The translations under genes and the position numbers were made by a program. Below, in pieces: positions 8,812 to 18,479 of a stretch of DNA of 41,127 bases. A model generated the notes under the pieces. That model made no database searches. It saw only the letters and a program-made list of their open reading frames with translations, and was not told the DNA's origin. Source of the DNA: Alphaproteobacteria bacterium (GTDB lineage: Bacteria; Pseudomonadota; Alphaproteobacteria; JAGOMX01); NCBI GenBank assembly GCA_017993335.1, contig JAGOMX010000013.1, positions 1 to 41,127 on the forward strand. Direction: 5' to 3'. Positions within the stretch are counted from its first letter, which is position 1; every line of letters begins with the position of its first letter.

Positions 8812-9672
8812 TTAGATTGCTTTAAACAATAAAGTCACCCATTCGCCAATAATTTTTTCCTCGATTAGCCCGAAACCATTTTCTTTATAGGTAGAGACAA
8901 CCAAGTCTTTTTGTTCAACCAACAGACCAGAAAGAATGATCCTGCCATCGGCTTTTAAATTGTTCTTCATTTCCGGCGCGAGCTCACATAAGGGTTGAGC
9001 GAGGATATTGGCAACTATAAGAGAAAATGGCGCCATCTCTTCTAAAATTGGATGCTGGAATCCATCGCTTTGCAGGGTATGCACGCGCGTGCCAACTTCG
9101 TTATCAATACAATTTTGCCAGGCCATAATGGCAGAGTCTTCATCAATATCGCTGGCCCAGATGTCTCGTTTCCAAAGCTTCGCCATCGCAATAGCAAGAA
9201 TAGCCGTTCCGCAACCTAAATCTAGAATGCTACCCTCGGGTTCGGGTTCTTGTATGGAGGCAATCATTTCTAAACAACCTCGGGTGGTGGCATGTTCACC
9301 GGTACCAAAAGCCAGGGAGGCATCCACTTGTATGGGAATCAAGTCATCATTGTTGCTGGCTTCTAAATGAGAGCCATGAATGAAAAACCCAGCTATAGAC
9401 ATGGCTGGAAAAGCTTTGCGGTTTTCGGCTAGCCAATCTTTTTCCGGCAACTTATCCATATGAATCGAGAATTTTGGTACCTGGAAAGAATCCGTTATCG
9501 CATATATTTGTTGTTGTATATCCTGGTGTGGCTCTTCGGTTAGGATCAGTTGGATATGCCAACTTTTCTTGTCTTCAGACTCGAAAATAAGCATGTTCTC
9601 AAAGACCTCTGATATAGCGTTTTGACATGTTTCTGGTATCGATCGCGGTAAGTTAAATTCGATTTGCCACAT
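8812..9672 (-). CDS. prmA: Ribosomal protein L11 methyltransferase
   Basis: A 286-residue SAM-dependent methyltransferase. The A-F-G-T-G-E-H-A-T-T-R segment is the signature of PrmA, followed by SAM-binding motif I (LDLGCGTAILAIAMAKLW) and the V-A-N-I-L-A-Q-P-L catalytic/post motif. The N-terminal about 90 residues form the L11-recognition domain. PrmA trimethylates ribosomal protein L11. The ATG is preceded by AAGGA. The family assignment is secure; the 92-base gap to trcR contains no obvious terminator. Confidence 0.93.
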   Translation of the reverse strand: MWQIEFNLPRSIPETCQNAISEVFENMLIFESEDKKSWHIQLILTEEPHQDIQQQIYAITDSFQVPKFSIHMDKLPEKDWLAENRKAFPAMSIAGFFIHGSHLEASNNDDLIPIQVDASLAFGTGEHATTRGCLEMIASIQEPEPEGSILDLGCGTAILAIAMAKLWKRDIWASDIDEDSAIMAWQNCIDNEVGTRVHTLQSDGFQHPILEEMAPFSLIVANILAQPLCELAPEMKNNLKADGRIILSGLLVEQKDLVVSTYKENGFGLIEEKIIGEWVTLLFKAI

Positions 9673-9747
9673 AATTTTAATCCTTAATCCGAGTTTTTAA
9701 CAATTTTTTGTATTGCACGGGCGGGTCTTTCTGTTAAAACCATATAC

Positions 9748-10209
9748 ATGGAAATTGCTTTATATCAGCCAGAAATAGCTCAAAACGCCGGTACATTGAT
9801 ACGTCTTTCCGCTTGCCTTGCCGCAAAGATACATATCATTGAACCTTGTGGTTTTATCATGAATGACCGAAAAATGAAACGTTCTGGTATGGATTATCTA
9901 GAAAAAGTTGAAATTTTTCATCATCGTAATTATCAATTTTTTATGGAAACGACTAAATCGCAGCGAAAAATACTTTTATCTCCTCGCGCGCCTCATGCTT
10001 ATACGGACTTTTTATTTGAAGCCAACGATATACTTTTATGCGGCCGGGAGAGTGATGGTGTTCCAGAAGACGTCAGAGATTCGTGTGATCAAGCCGTTTT
10101 TATTCCCATGGTACCCGATTGCCGTTCATTAAATGTCGCCGTTGCAGCTGCTATGGTTTTAGGGGAAGCACTCAGACAAACAAAATTATTTCCGGGAGGA
10201 CACAGATGA
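9748..10209 (+). CDS. trmL: tRNA (cytidine(34)-2'-O)-methyltransferase
   Basis: A 153-residue SPOUT-class methyltransferase of the TrmL/YibK type. The N-terminal [13 protein letters not shown] segment and the knot motifs [12 protein letters not shown] and [19 protein letters not shown] are present. The protein is the normal length for the family, which lacks extra RNA-binding domains. It methylates the wobble nucleotide of tRNA-Leu. Its TGA overlaps the ATG of hemF (ATGA), indicating a transcription unit trmL-hemF. Confidence 0.9.
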   Translation: MEIALYQPEIAQNAGTLIRLSACLAAKIHIIEPCGFIMNDRKMKRSGMDYLEKVEIFHHRNYQFFMETTKSQRKILLSPRAPHAYTDFLFEANDILLCGRESDGVPEDVRDSCDQAVFIPMVPDCRSLNVAVAAAMVLGEALRQTKLFPGGHR

Positions 10210-11081
10210 ATTTAGCTGAAAAAAAAGAAAACGCGCCGTATCAGTCTACACCTGAGCAAATGGAAAGGGCGGCTCAATGGTTTGAGCATCTGCGTAACGA
10301 TATTTGCCAGGCCTTTGAAAAAATTGAACAAGACTTGAGCCCTAGCGACGCACCGGCAGGTAAGTTTGAATTCACGTCTTGGCAGCGGGAAGGCGGAGGT
10401 GGGGGCACCATGGGTTTGATGAAAGGGCGTGTTTTTGAAAAAGTTGGTGTGAACATATCTACCGTCTATGGCAATTTTACTAGTGACTTTGCCAAAGCCA
10501 TCCCAGGCGCTGAAAAAAATCCCCAGTTTTGGGCGAGTGGGATTTCTTTAGTGGCGCATATGCATTCACCCTTAGTCCCAGCTGTACACATGAATACAAG
10601 ACATATTGTTACGGAAAAATCTTGGTTTGGGGGAGGGGCGGATTTGACACCTTTTTTCCCAAATGAAGAAGATACAAAAAATTTTCATGCGGCCTTTAAA
10701 AAAGCCTGCGATCTTCATAACGAAGATTATTACCCACAGTTTAAGGCTTGGTGTGATCAATACTTTTTCCTACCCCATCGTAATGAACCTAGAGGTATCG
10801 GCGGGATATTCTACGATAATCTGAATACACATAACTGGGAAAATGATTTTGCTTTTACACAAGATGTAGGCAAGGCTTTTTTGGATATATACCCAAAAAT
10901 AGTCCGTGAGCACATGCATAAGTCATGGACGCCGGAGCAAAGAAAACATCAATTGCAAAGGCGGGGACGCTATGTGGAGTTTAATCTGATCCATGATCGT
11001 GGCACTCTATTTGGGTTAAAAACCGGTGGAAATGTGGAGGCTATATTGATGTCTCTACCACCCGTAGTTGAGTGGCCATGA
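10206..11081 (+). CDS. hemF: Oxygen-dependent coproporphyrinogen III oxidase
   Basis: A 291-residue HemF. Signatures include MHMNTRHIV near residue 125, [12 protein letters not shown], and [18 protein letters not shown]. It converts coproporphyrinogen III to protoporphyrinogen IX with molecular oxygen, in the cytoplasm, supplying haem for the cytochrome oxidase encoded later in this window. The ATG at 10206 is chosen because GGGAGGA (10194-10200) precedes it at ideal spacing and it forms the ATGA overlap with trmL; in-frame codons further upstream lie inside trmL. Confidence 0.95.
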   Translation: MNLAEKKENAPYQSTPEQMERAAQWFEHLRNDICQAFEKIEQDLSPSDAPAGKFEFTSWQREGGGGGTMGLMKGRVFEKVGVNISTVYGNFTSDFAKAIPGAEKNPQFWASGISLVAHMHSPLVPAVHMNTRHIVTEKSWFGGGADLTPFFPNEEDTKNFHAAFKKACDLHNEDYYPQFKAWCDQYFFLPHRNEPRGIGGIFYDNLNTHNWENDFAFTQDVGKAFLDIYPKIVREHMHKSWTPEQRKHQLQRRGRYVEFNLIHDRGTLFGLKTGGNVEAILMSLPPVVEWP

Positions 11082-11082
11082 G

Positions 11083-11586
11083 ATGGAATATGAAATACGA
11101 CCGATTGAAGAGAAGGATATAGAAGGCCTTTGGCACGTTTTAGATTGTGTTGCCCGAGAACAAGAATATCTGGCCTTTGATCGGGGTCCCTCTATAGATA
11201 AAATGCGAGAATTTGTTCTCCATAATATTCAAAATAATCACCCGCAATTTGTCTGCGTTTTAAACGAGACGGTTATCGGATGGTGCGATGTTATCCCGTC
11301 CGATCGACCAACACAGGCTCATACGGGAAGCATGGGGTTGGGTTTGCTACCAGAACATCGAGGCAAAGGCTTGGGAACTTTAATGATTATGAAAGCCTTG
11401 GATACAGCTAAAACCAAAGGCTTAAAGCGTATCAAGCTAACCACTCATGAAACCAATCAACGGGCCATTGAGTTGTACAAAAAAATAGGATTTCAGGTTG
11501 AAGGCGTCCTTGTAAAAGAATCCTTTTTAAAAGGCCGTTATTTAGATGTGCTGATGATGGGGATGTGGGTAGGTCCTGACAATTGA
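11083..11586 (+). CDS. GNAT family N-acetyltransferase (RimI/RimL-like)
   Basis: A 167-residue single-domain acetyltransferase. Motif A is visible as L-P-E-H-R-G-K-G-L-G-T-L, and motif B as the N-Q-R-A-I-E-L-Y-K-K-I-G-F segment, the usual C-terminal hallmark of RimI- and phosphinothricin-acetyltransferase-like enzymes. The acceptor is not predictable. The ATG at 11083 lies 1 base after the hemF stop; a TTG at 11068 inside hemF is a less likely start. It is probably cotranscribed with trmL-hemF. Confidence 0.82.
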   Translation: MEYEIRPIEEKDIEGLWHVLDCVAREQEYLAFDRGPSIDKMREFVLHNIQNNHPQFVCVLNETVIGWCDVIPSDRPTQAHTGSMGLGLLPEHRGKGLGTLMIMKALDTAKTKGLKRIKLTTHETNQRAIELYKKIGFQVEGVLVKESFLKGRYLDVLMMGMWVGPDN

Positions 11587-11590
11587 CTTA

Positions 11591-11618
11591 TTGACAAAAA
11601 CGCAAGGTAATATATAGT
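11591..11618 (+). promoter_or_regulatory. Sigma70-type promoter for the secreted protein gene at 11663
   Basis: A consensus -35 box TTGACA (11591-11596) is followed after 16 bases by TATAGT (11613-11618). It lies 45 bases upstream of the chosen start and just after the stop of the previous gene. The call is from box sequence and spacing only. Confidence 0.6.
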
Positions 11619-11662
11619 CTAAAAAGATAAAATTAGAGATATTGTTTTTTATTTTATATAAC

Positions 11663-13045
11663 ATGAAAGAAATTATTATGATTACGATTAATAAATATTT
11701 TTACAACTTTATTTTATGTTTGCTTCTATCCACATCAGCTCTAGCTAGCAACAACTATATTGACGCGACCGCGTCAAGTACGATTGCCTCTGCTGCCTCA
11801 AATACCGAGGTCGTATATAATGAAGAATGTGCTTATATTGATGGCTTTCTAGAACAGGAGGTGTTTTCTAAAGAGGACAAACAGCAAATGGATCCCAGCA
11901 TCGAAGCCTTATGGGGGTATAGCATGGCGTATGTCATGCAACATCGCTTAGAAGGTAGAGATTTTTGTAAAAAAGTCATGGGATTGAAGAGGACGACTGA
12001 TCTTTTGGACGCAGATTGGTTTAGTGCCATGTCAGAAACAGATAAATTTATAGCGATCTGTCTTTCAGAAGCGCTTCTGGCTGCTACCTCTCCGGAGCCG
12101 ACGAGAATCAAAAAGCAAAATATGGCACGGGCAACCTCTCTCCTGCTGACTCCTGAATTCGCTCAAACAGCGGTAAGACAGAAGTGGATAAAACACCCAT
12201 ACCCTCTAGCGCGAATCACGGCTGAATATGCGGATAGAATTCTGGATTTACAACGACGTAAGCTTGAGGAGGAATACGATGACCACTCTTCCTCTAAGCT
12301 TGAATGGGAGGCAGAAGGCACTCTTTTCTCTACCTGTTATATGTTTAATGAGTGCAGTGCCTATCAGCTGAAAACCTTTTTTTATGCCTTGTCTAAAGGG
12401 GTTATTCTTGAAGGTATAAGCCCCACCAGATTTACCGGACACGGCTGTTTATTCCCATTTACCCTTTTAGCCCAAAGTCACGACCAGGCTCACGCCGAAG
12501 AACTGAAAGGTGAAAATACATTTGGTCGGGGAAGTAGATTTGCGGTGGTAACACTCAAGAACTTTGCTAGCCAGTTTCTAGATATCCTTAATGAGGGGCA
12601 GGTGTTTCCTTCGAACGAGGCTGATCTAGCGCTTCTGGCTGCGTTTATGATGGTGCATGAAACACAAACCAAAGCCTTTATTGAGCCTTGTTTAACAGAC
12701 CTTATTATTTCAACGAATATTGATTTGGGAAAACTATCTGCCTCGATAGCGCACAAGCTTGGCTATGAAGAATATAAGGCCGACTACCCGCAGAATTTCA
12801 TCTACCGATTCTATTCCGATATGGCCTTTGAATTGATAAAAGTGAAACCAGAACTAACTGAGGTCTTATTTCCCCAAGGTACTGAGATCGTACAAAAAGA
12901 GCTATTACAGGAAGATGATTTCAATAGCAACAAACCACTATCCTATAATTTAGATCAGACAATTGAGGAAAGTGTAAAATTGATGTCGTGGTTTATGGGT
13001 AAATTTTCACCTCATTTGAAAGCAATCAGGGTGTCCAATAATTGA
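11663..13045 (+). CDS. Uncharacterised exported protein
   Basis: The family is not recognised. The 460-residue protein begins with a probable Sec signal peptide (hydrophobic stretch FILCLLLSTSALA, cleavage near residue 26). The rest is predicted soluble and mostly helical, with scattered cysteines (for example EEC near residue 42, RDFC, STCYMFNEC). No transmembrane segment follows the signal. It has its own promoter and stands alone between a housekeeping operon and convergent ahpC. The start is uncertain: ATG at 11663 or 11678 (neither has a good ribosome site); a TTG at 11642 is less likely. Given two other exported F-box-like proteins in the window, an effector role is possible but not shown by any domain. 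Confidence 0.7.
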   Translation: MKEIIMITINKYFYNFILCLLLSTSALASNNYIDATASSTIASAASNTEVVYNEECAYIDGFLEQEVFSKEDKQQMDPSIEALWGYSMAYVMQHRLEGRDFCKKVMGLKRTTDLLDADWFSAMSETDKFIAICLSEALLAATSPEPTRIKKQNMARATSLLLTPEFAQTAVRQKWIKHPYPLARITAEYADRILDLQRRKLEEEYDDHSSSKLEWEAEGTLFSTCYMFNECSAYQLKTFFYALSKGVILEGISPTRFTGHGCLFPFTLLAQSHDQAHAEELKGENTFGRGSRFAVVTLKNFASQFLDILNEGQVFPSNEADLALLAAFMMVHETQTKAFIEPCLTDLIISTNIDLGKLSASIAHKLGYEEYKADYPQNFIYRFYSDMAFELIKVKPELTEVLFPQGTEIVQKELLQEDDFNSNKPLSYNLDQTIEESVKLMSWFMGKFSPHLKAIRVSNN

Positions 13046-13057
13046 TCACCATCAGTC

Positions 13058-13089
13058 GCTTGAAAGGCTCGTTAAAAAGCCTTTCAAGC
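13058..13089. terminator. Hairpin between convergent genes
   Basis: A perfect 11-bp stem, GCTTGAAAGGC (13058-13068) and its complement GCCTTTCAAGC (13079-13089), with a 10-base loop. It sits between the stops of the secreted protein gene and ahpC. No U-rich tail follows on either strand, so efficiency is uncertain. Confidence 0.5.
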
Positions 13090-13100
13090 CATGCTTAAAA

Positions 13101-13640
13101 TTAGGCTACATTCACAAAGCTGTCGCCTGGATTCCAATTGCACGCACAAAGCTCGCCTGTTTGTAAAGCCTTAAGGGTGCGTAAAATATCCTGGGGGTTG
13201 CGTCCAACGCTTAAATCATTCGCCGCAGCATAGCGGATAATACCTTCAGGATCGACGATGAAGGTGGCTCTCGTGCAAACGCCAGCCTTGCGGTCTAAAA
13301 CACCTAAAGCAATGGAAAGATCGCGGCAAATATCCGAAATGAGGGGGAACTCTAGGTTCATCAAATCCGGATGACTTCTGCGCCAGGCCAAGTGAACGAA
13401 ATCTGAATCCGTGCTGACACCATAAAGCTGAGCATTATTCTCTGCAAATTGGCCATTGAGGCTATTAAACTGGGCAATTTCCGTTGGGCAAATAAAAGTA
13501 AAGTCTTTTGGATAAAAGAAATATACTTGCCACTTTGAGCCTGCTGTTAGGTTGGTGACGTCCTGGAAGGCTGTATTGACATCGTTAGATACAACAGCTG
13601 TTGCTGTAAAACTAGGAAAACGATCGCCGATAGTTAACAT
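13101..13640 (-). CDS. ahpC: Alkyl hydroperoxide reductase subunit C (AhpC-type peroxiredoxin)
   Basis: A 179-residue 2-Cys peroxiredoxin reducing peroxides in the cytoplasm. The peroxidatic cysteine is C51 in the motif DFTFICPTE. The C-terminal C165-A-C167 pair within LCACNW resembles the AhpC of mycobacteria, which is reduced through AhpD rather than AhpF. No ahpD or ahpF is present in the window. A strong AAAAGGAG ribosome site precedes the ATG. It is downstream of a flavin-dependent oxidoreductase gene transcribed in the same direction (42-base gap). Confidence 0.92.
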   Translation of the reverse strand: MLTIGDRFPSFTATAVVSNDVNTAFQDVTNLTAGSKWQVYFFYPKDFTFICPTEIAQFNSLNGQFAENNAQLYGVSTDSDFVHLAWRRSHPDLMNLEFPLISDICRDLSIALGVLDRKAGVCTRATFIVDPEGIIRYAAANDLSVGRNPQDILRTLKALQTGELCACNWNPGDSFVNVA

Positions 13641-13682
13641 GTCTTTTCTCCTTTTAAGTTATATTCTTTATCATAAATATTA

Positions 13683-15080
13683 TTATTCACCTGTTTGTAG
13701 TCTTTCAACCAGCTGTTTTACCGTTGGAATGAAACCGTTTTTATAAAACGGGTCCGTGCCAAAGCGATAGGCTGCGTGACCTGAGAACATTAATTGGTTA
13801 TCCAGGCCTTTTCCATGACTGATAGATTGCAATGTTTTTTGTATGCAGAAGGATCTCGGGTCTGCTTTACGACCCGTTGTGCCTTCTTCGTTTTGTGACC
13901 AATTGCTAAAGGCACATGCGCTTAAGCACCCCATACAATCGATTTGATCTTTATGAATTTCTTCCGCCTTATGAGGATCGACAAAAACGATTGTGGAATC
14001 GGGAGTCCTTAAGGCTTCTGTAAAGCCTTGCCCTATCCATTTTTTAGCCTCTAGATGATCATGAGCCGTCAGATAAACGAGACGCTGGCGGGGGCCTATG
14101 GGTAGGGCTGTATCATGGTCACCGATAGGTTTTGTCTGGTACGCTACCTGTCGTTGGCTTCTTTCCGTTAACTCTTGCAAAAAATCATTGCGAACGGCTG
14201 ACGAGTAGAAACCAGTCGGGCTGAATTTATTTAAATAAATATCCCCCTCTTTTAAGGTCAGCAACCTTTGCTTCCATCGATCGGAAATAGGGCTTTCTTG
14301 TGTCAAAAGCGGGCGAGTACCAAATTGAAAAGCGATGGGGCCCAGAATCGGATTATCAATCCACTCTTCCCATTCCTTTAAGGCCCAGACGCCACCGGCC
14401 ATGATAATAGGCGTGGTAAATAGACCAAAACAGTTCATAACTTCTCGTAAGGCTTGAACCCGTGGCAAAGGAGATTCTGGTTTTAGAGGGTCTTCACTAT
14501 TGCTTAATCCGTTATGGCCACCAGCAAGCCAGGGGTCTTCATAGACAACGCCACCTAACCATTCTGGAAATTTGTTGTAAGCTCTTTTCCATAAGGCCCG
14601 AAACGCGCGTCCAGAAGAAACAATCGGATAGTAGTGAATGGCGTGTTCTGCAGATATCTGTGCGATACGATAGGGCATGCCTGCACCACAGGTAACCCCG
14701 TGGATTAATCCCTTTGTGCCTTCAAGAATACCATAAAGAATTTCTTCGACACCGCCCATTTCCCACAATACATTCATGTGGATTCGACCTTGTCCGTTGG
14801 ACGTTTCATGGGCGATTTTGGCTTGTGTAATGCCGCCTTTAATGGCGTACTCTACCAATTCCTTATGACGGTCCCTACGGGTTTTTCCGTGATAAATCAC
14901 GGGAATAAGGTTGCCGTCTTCATCCTTGGCATCTGGATTTACAGCTGAAAAAGTTCCAACACCCCCAGCCGCAGCCCAGGCGCCGGAACTTTCCCCATTC
15001 GACACAGAAATTCCCTTGCCTCCTTCCACCAGAGGCAAGACTTCTTTTCCCGATATTAACAAAGGTTTTAATGGTTTCAC
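13683..15080 (-). CDS. Nitronate monooxygenase-like flavin-dependent oxidoreductase with C-terminal Cys motif
   Basis: A 465-residue TIM-barrel FMN enzyme of the nitronate monooxygenase/2-nitropropane dioxygenase family. The N-terminal G-G-K-G-I-S-V-S strand, the GLIHGVTCGAGMPYRI segment, the AGGHNG loop (about residue 187) and PIIMAGGVW are FMN/substrate-site features. The protein is about 100 residues longer than typical NMO; the extra C-terminal part contains C382-x2-C385-x3-C389 and C412, a spacing reminiscent of an iron-sulfur or zinc site. The real substrate may not be a nitronate. GTG is the start, matching the position where relatives begin. The stop of pnp is 16 bases upstream. Confidence 0.8.
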   Translation of the reverse strand: MKPLKPLLISGKEVLPLVEGGKGISVSNGESSGAWAAAGGVGTFSAVNPDAKDEDGNLIPVIYHGKTRRDRHKELVEYAIKGGITQAKIAHETSNGQGRIHMNVLWEMGGVEEILYGILEGTKGLIHGVTCGAGMPYRIAQISAEHAIHYYPIVSSGRAFRALWKRAYNKFPEWLGGVVYEDPWLAGGHNGLSNSEDPLKPESPLPRVQALREVMNCFGLFTTPIIMAGGVWALKEWEEWIDNPILGPIAFQFGTRPLLTQESPISDRWKQRLLTLKEGDIYLNKFSPTGFYSSAVRNDFLQELTERSQRQVAYQTKPIGDHDTALPIGPRQRLVYLTAHDHLEAKKWIGQGFTEALRTPDSTIVFVDPHKAEEIHKDQIDCMGCLSACAFSNWSQNEEGTTGRKADPRSFCIQKTLQSISHGKGLDNQLMFSGHAAYRFGTDPFYKNGFIPTVKQLVERLQTGE

Positions 15081-15095
15081 AACAGGCCCTATGAA

Positions 15096-17216
15096 TTAAG
15101 ATTCTTGTGCGATAGCAGAGTCTAAGGGCTGACCAGTTGTCTGGTCAACGACCTTCATGCTTAAGCGCATTTTACCTTTTTCAAAACCGACAAGTTTGAC
15201 ATAAACTTGCTGGCCTTCTTTCACAACGGCCTCTACATTGGGAACCCGTTCTTTGGCCAATTCACTGATGTGCACAAGACCCTGTTTGTCGCCTACGACG
15301 CTGACAAAGGCACCAAAATCAACGATTTTGACAACTTTACCATGATAGATAGCTCCAACTTCAGGTTCTACAGTGATGTTTTGGATAGACTGAATCGCTG
15401 CTTGTACTGCTGATTCGTTGGCTGCAGAAACCGTAACTTTTCCGTCTTCTTCGATATCAATCTTCGCACCAGTTCTTTCGCAAATTTCACGAATGACTTT
15501 ACCGCCTGGTCCGATAATTTCACCGATTTTTGACTTTGGTACGAAAATACTCGTCATGCGAGGGGCGTTTTCGTTAACTTCGTCTCTTGGTGCATCGATA
15601 GCTTTACGCATCTCGCCTAGAATGTGCAAACGACCTTCTTTGGCTTGATGTAGGGCATCCTTCATGATTTCTTTTGTGATGCTGGTAACCTTGATGTCCA
15701 TCTGCAGAGCTGTAATACCTGCGTCTGTTCCTGCGACCTTAAAGTCCATATCGCCCAAGTAGTCTTCATCCCCTAAAATATCAGACAGGACTGCATATTG
15801 ACCACCTTCTTGAATGAGACCCATCGCAATTCCGGCAACCGGGCGCGGTAGAGGTACGCCTGCATCCATAAGGGAGAGAGATGCGCCACAAACTGTCGCC
15901 ATAGAAGAAGAACCGTTGGATTCAGTGATTTCTGAAACCGTACGAATCGTGTATGGAAACTCTTCTTTGCTGGGCATAATCGGATTAAGCGCACGCCAAG
16001 CTAATTTACCATGACCAATTTCCCGACGTCCAGGGGAACCCATGCGACCTGTTTCACCGACAGAGTATGGGGGGAAGTTATAATGAAGCATGAAACGTGA
16101 ACGACTTTCGCCTTCGAGAGAATCTAAAATTTGTTCGTCTTGGGCTGTCCCTAAAGTAGTAAAGGAGAGGGCTTGTGTTTCGCCGCGTGTGAATATGGCA
16201 CTGCCATGGACGCGGGGAAAGGCCCCAACTTCAGAAATAATTGTGCGGACAGTCTTTGTGTCACGGCCATCAATACGCTTGCCGGTCTTTAAGATGTCGC
16301 CACGAACAATGTCTTTTTCCAGTTGCTTAAAGCAAGAGGAAACGATTTTGTCAGAAACTTCTTCTGTGACAAAAGTCTCCATAGCTTTTTCACGAGCTAA
16401 AGATAACAGATTGCTACGTGTTTGCTTATCTGTTTCTTGATAGGCAGCACGCAATTCTGCTTCAAAAGAAGCGGCCAGCTTTGTGTAAGTCTCAGCCTTT
16501 AAAGGCGAAGCAACAGGTGTCTCTCGTTGTGCTTTATTTACTTCACGAGCAAATTCTTCAATGGCGCGAATAACCGGTTGGAAATGATCAAAACCAAAGA
16601 CAACAGCTCCCAGCATGATTTCTTCGCTGAGTTCTTTGGCCTCGGATTCCACCATCAATACACCTTCTGCTGTACCAGCAACGCTGAGATCTAGTGCAGA
16701 TTCACGAATTTCTTCGTAGGTTGGGTTCAAAATGTATTGACCGTCTTTATACCCAACGCGGGCGGCACCCAAAGGTCCTTGAAATGGCACGCCAGATATA
16801 GCCAGAGCTGCCGATGCACCCACAAGAGAAATGATGTCTGGATTGTTATCCATATCATGGCTGATAACCATGCAGGTCACTTGAGTTTCATTGGTGAATT
16901 CAGCGGGAAATAAAGGGCGAATGGGGCGATCAATGAGGCGAGAGGTTAGAGTCTCATTTTCACTAGGGCGTCCTTCGCGTTTGAAAAAGCCACCAGGAAT
17001 TTTACCTGCGGCGTAAGTTTTTTCTTGATAATTAACTGTTAAAGGGAAAAAATCCACATCGGGCTTTGCTTTTTTTTCTGCCACGACGGTGCACAAAACA
17101 ACGGATTCACCATACGTTACGATAACCGCTCCATCCGCTTGACGAGCAACTTTTCCTGTTTCCAACGTAAGAGGACGGCCGCCCCAATCGATTGTTTTTT
17201 TATGAATTTGAAACAT
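15096..17216 (-). CDS. pnp: Polyribonucleotide nucleotidyltransferase (PNPase)
   Basis: A 706-residue phosphorolytic 3'-5' exoribonuclease involved in mRNA turnover. It contains two RNase PH domains (the first begins [23 protein letters not shown], the second around [11 protein letters not shown]), then a KH domain ([21 protein letters not shown]) and an S1 domain ([20 protein letters not shown]). The ATG at 17216 is chosen because GAAGG lies upstream at a suitable distance and relatives start with this segment; an upstream in-frame ATG at 17249 would lie on the rpsO-pnp hairpin. It lies last in rbfA-truB-rpsO-pnp. Confidence 0.96.
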   Translation of the reverse strand: MFQIHKKTIDWGGRPLTLETGKVARQADGAVIVTYGESVVLCTVVAEKKAKPDVDFFPLTVNYQEKTYAAGKIPGGFFKREGRPSENETLTSRLIDRPIRPLFPAEFTNETQVTCMVISHDMDNNPDIISLVGASAALAISGVPFQGPLGAARVGYKDGQYILNPTYEEIRESALDLSVAGTAEGVLMVESEAKELSEEIMLGAVVFGFDHFQPVIRAIEEFAREVNKAQRETPVASPLKAETYTKLAASFEAELRAAYQETDKQTRSNLLSLAREKAMETFVTEEVSDKIVSSCFKQLEKDIVRGDILKTGKRIDGRDTKTVRTIISEVGAFPRVHGSAIFTRGETQALSFTTLGTAQDEQILDSLEGESRSRFMLHYNFPPYSVGETGRMGSPGRREIGHGKLAWRALNPIMPSKEEFPYTIRTVSEITESNGSSSMATVCGASLSLMDAGVPLPRPVAGIAMGLIQEGGQYAVLSDILGDEDYLGDMDFKVAGTDAGITALQMDIKVTSITKEIMKDALHQAKEGRLHILGEMRKAIDAPRDEVNENAPRMTSIFVPKSKIGEIIGPGGKVIREICERTGAKIDIEEDGKVTVSAANESAVQAAIQSIQNITVEPEVGAIYHGKVVKIVDFGAFVSVVGDKQGLVHISELAKERVPNVEAVVKEGQQVYVKLVGFEKGKMRLSMKVVDQTTGQPLDSAIAQES

Positions 17217-17236
17217 ATATATACCTTCATATTGAA

Positions 17237-17257
17237 AGACCGGGAACATCCCGGTCT
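17237..17257 (-). promoter_or_regulatory. rpsO-pnp intergenic hairpin
   Basis: A perfect 9-bp stem, AGACCGGGA/TCCCGGTCT, with a 3-base loop, lying 20 bases upstream of the pnp start and downstream of rpsO. In other bacteria the rpsO-pnp spacer carries an RNase III-processed stem-loop through which PNPase autoregulates; this hairpin is a candidate equivalent or a leaky terminator. It has no U-tract. Confidence 0.55.
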
Positions 17258-17275
17258 ATAGTATTTTTGATAATT

Positions 17276-17545
17276 TTAACGACGCAAACCGAGCTTTTTA
17301 ATCAGATCCGTATAACGCTCTGTATCCTTTTTCTTTACATAATCAAGAAGACTGCGACGTTGACCAACCATCTTAATAAGACCACGACGGGAGTGAACGT
17401 CTTTTTTGTGGCTGATCATATGATCTGTGAGGTTCTTAATACGTTCCGTAAGTATGGCGATTTGAACCTCTGGAGATCCTGTATCTGCCTTTGTTTTACC
17501 ATGTTCTTGAATAACTTCTTGTTTGCGTTCTGCTGTAATCGACAT
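17276..17545 (-). CDS. rpsO: 30S ribosomal protein S15
   Basis: An 89-residue protein of exactly the usual S15 length. The [20 protein letters not shown] and [19 protein letters not shown] segments are the S15 signature. It binds 16S rRNA early in assembly of the small-subunit platform. The start has an AAGGAG ribosome site. The order truB-rpsO-pnp is the classical one. Confidence 0.98.
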   Translation of the reverse strand: MSITAERKQEVIQEHGKTKADTGSPEVQIAILTERIKNLTDHMISHKKDVHSRRGLIKMVGQRRSLLDYVKKKDTERYTDLIKKLGLRR

Positions 17546-17566
17546 CGTATACTCCTTCTATATAAT

Positions 17567-18475
17567 TTAAGTTTTGTTAAACACGCGATTTGGTTGTACA
17601 AATCCTGAATTTAGTGTCCCAATAGCCAGGGCTTTTTTTGGTTCGAGTAAGCATAAAACTGTACCCGAATCGTTCCCTATAGCCTGTTGCGGTGTCAAGC
17701 CTATGGCGTGACCATGCCGTATGAGCATTTCTTGTTCCGCATTCACGTAGATAGCCGGGATGTCGTCCAGCACATCTACAATCGGGTGCACATAACCCTC
17801 TGATAGGACTTTATGCCCTAATTCTTGAATTTTTTCCAGGGAAATCGCATTGGCCGCTAAAAAATTTCCCACCCTTACTCTTTTTAAGACAGATATATGG
17901 CCTCTGGTTTGCAGGTGAATGGCTAAATCCCTGGCTAAACTTCGAACGTAAGTACCTTTTCCGCAGATCACACGAAAAGTTGCCCGGTCTGTACTTGGGC
18001 ATGCGGTGAGTTCTAACGATTCAATGAAGATATTGCGGGCTTGTATATCCATTTGTTTGTTTTGGCGAGCCAGGTCATAAGCTCTTTTCCCTTCAATCCA
18101 GACGGCAGAGTATTGAGGTGGAATTTGATCTTGGTGGCCAATAAAATGAGGAATAGCTTCGTTAATTTGTTCTTGTGTTGGCCGATGAGGTGAAGAGGCA
18201 ACAATGTCTCCTTCTGAATCATCCGTCGACGTTTGCGCACCCCAGGTTATTTCAAACTCATATACTTTTGTTTTTTCCATCAGGTAATTGACGGTTTTTG
18301 TTGCATCGCCTAACGCCAGTGGCAATACGCCTTCGGCCAGTGGATCCAAGGTGCCCGCGTGACCGACTTTATGTTTATTTAAGGCATGTCTTACAATGGT
18401 AACGGCCCGGGTTGAGTTCATACCCAACGGTTTATAGACGTTCAACCATCCTTGGATTACGGAAATACTTTTCAA
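17567..18475 (-). CDS. truB: tRNA pseudouridine(55) synthase
   Basis: A 302-residue TruB. The catalytic motif is HAGTLDPLAEGVLPLALG with D44 as the nucleophile; K-P-x-G-M-x-S-T in the N-terminal segment and the GKGTYVRSLARDLA stretch are also diagnostic. It makes pseudouridine 55 in the T-loop of tRNAs. The start appears to be a TTG (18473-18475) five bases after the rbfA stop; there is no in-frame ATG before residue 19, which would cut the conserved N terminus. This suggests translational coupling to rbfA. Confidence 0.94.
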   Translation of the reverse strand: MKSISVIQGWLNVYKPLGMNSTRAVTIVRHALNKHKVGHAGTLDPLAEGVLPLALGDATKTVNYLMEKTKVYEFEITWGAQTSTDDSEGDIVASSPHRPTQEQINEAIPHFIGHQDQIPPQYSAVWIEGKRAYDLARQNKQMDIQARNIFIESLELTACPSTDRATFRVICGKGTYVRSLARDLAIHLQTRGHISVLKRVRVGNFLAANAISLEKIQELGHKVLSEGYVHPIVDVLDDIPAIYVNAEQEMLIRHGHAIGLTPQQAIGNDSGTVLCLLEPKKALAIGTLNSGFVQPNRVFNKT

Positions 18476-18479
18476 GTAA

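Noticed and set aside
11642..11662. TTG start for the secreted protein at 11642
   Set aside because: It would lengthen the signal peptide with no ribosome site to support it; ATG codons at 11663 and 11678 are more plausible.
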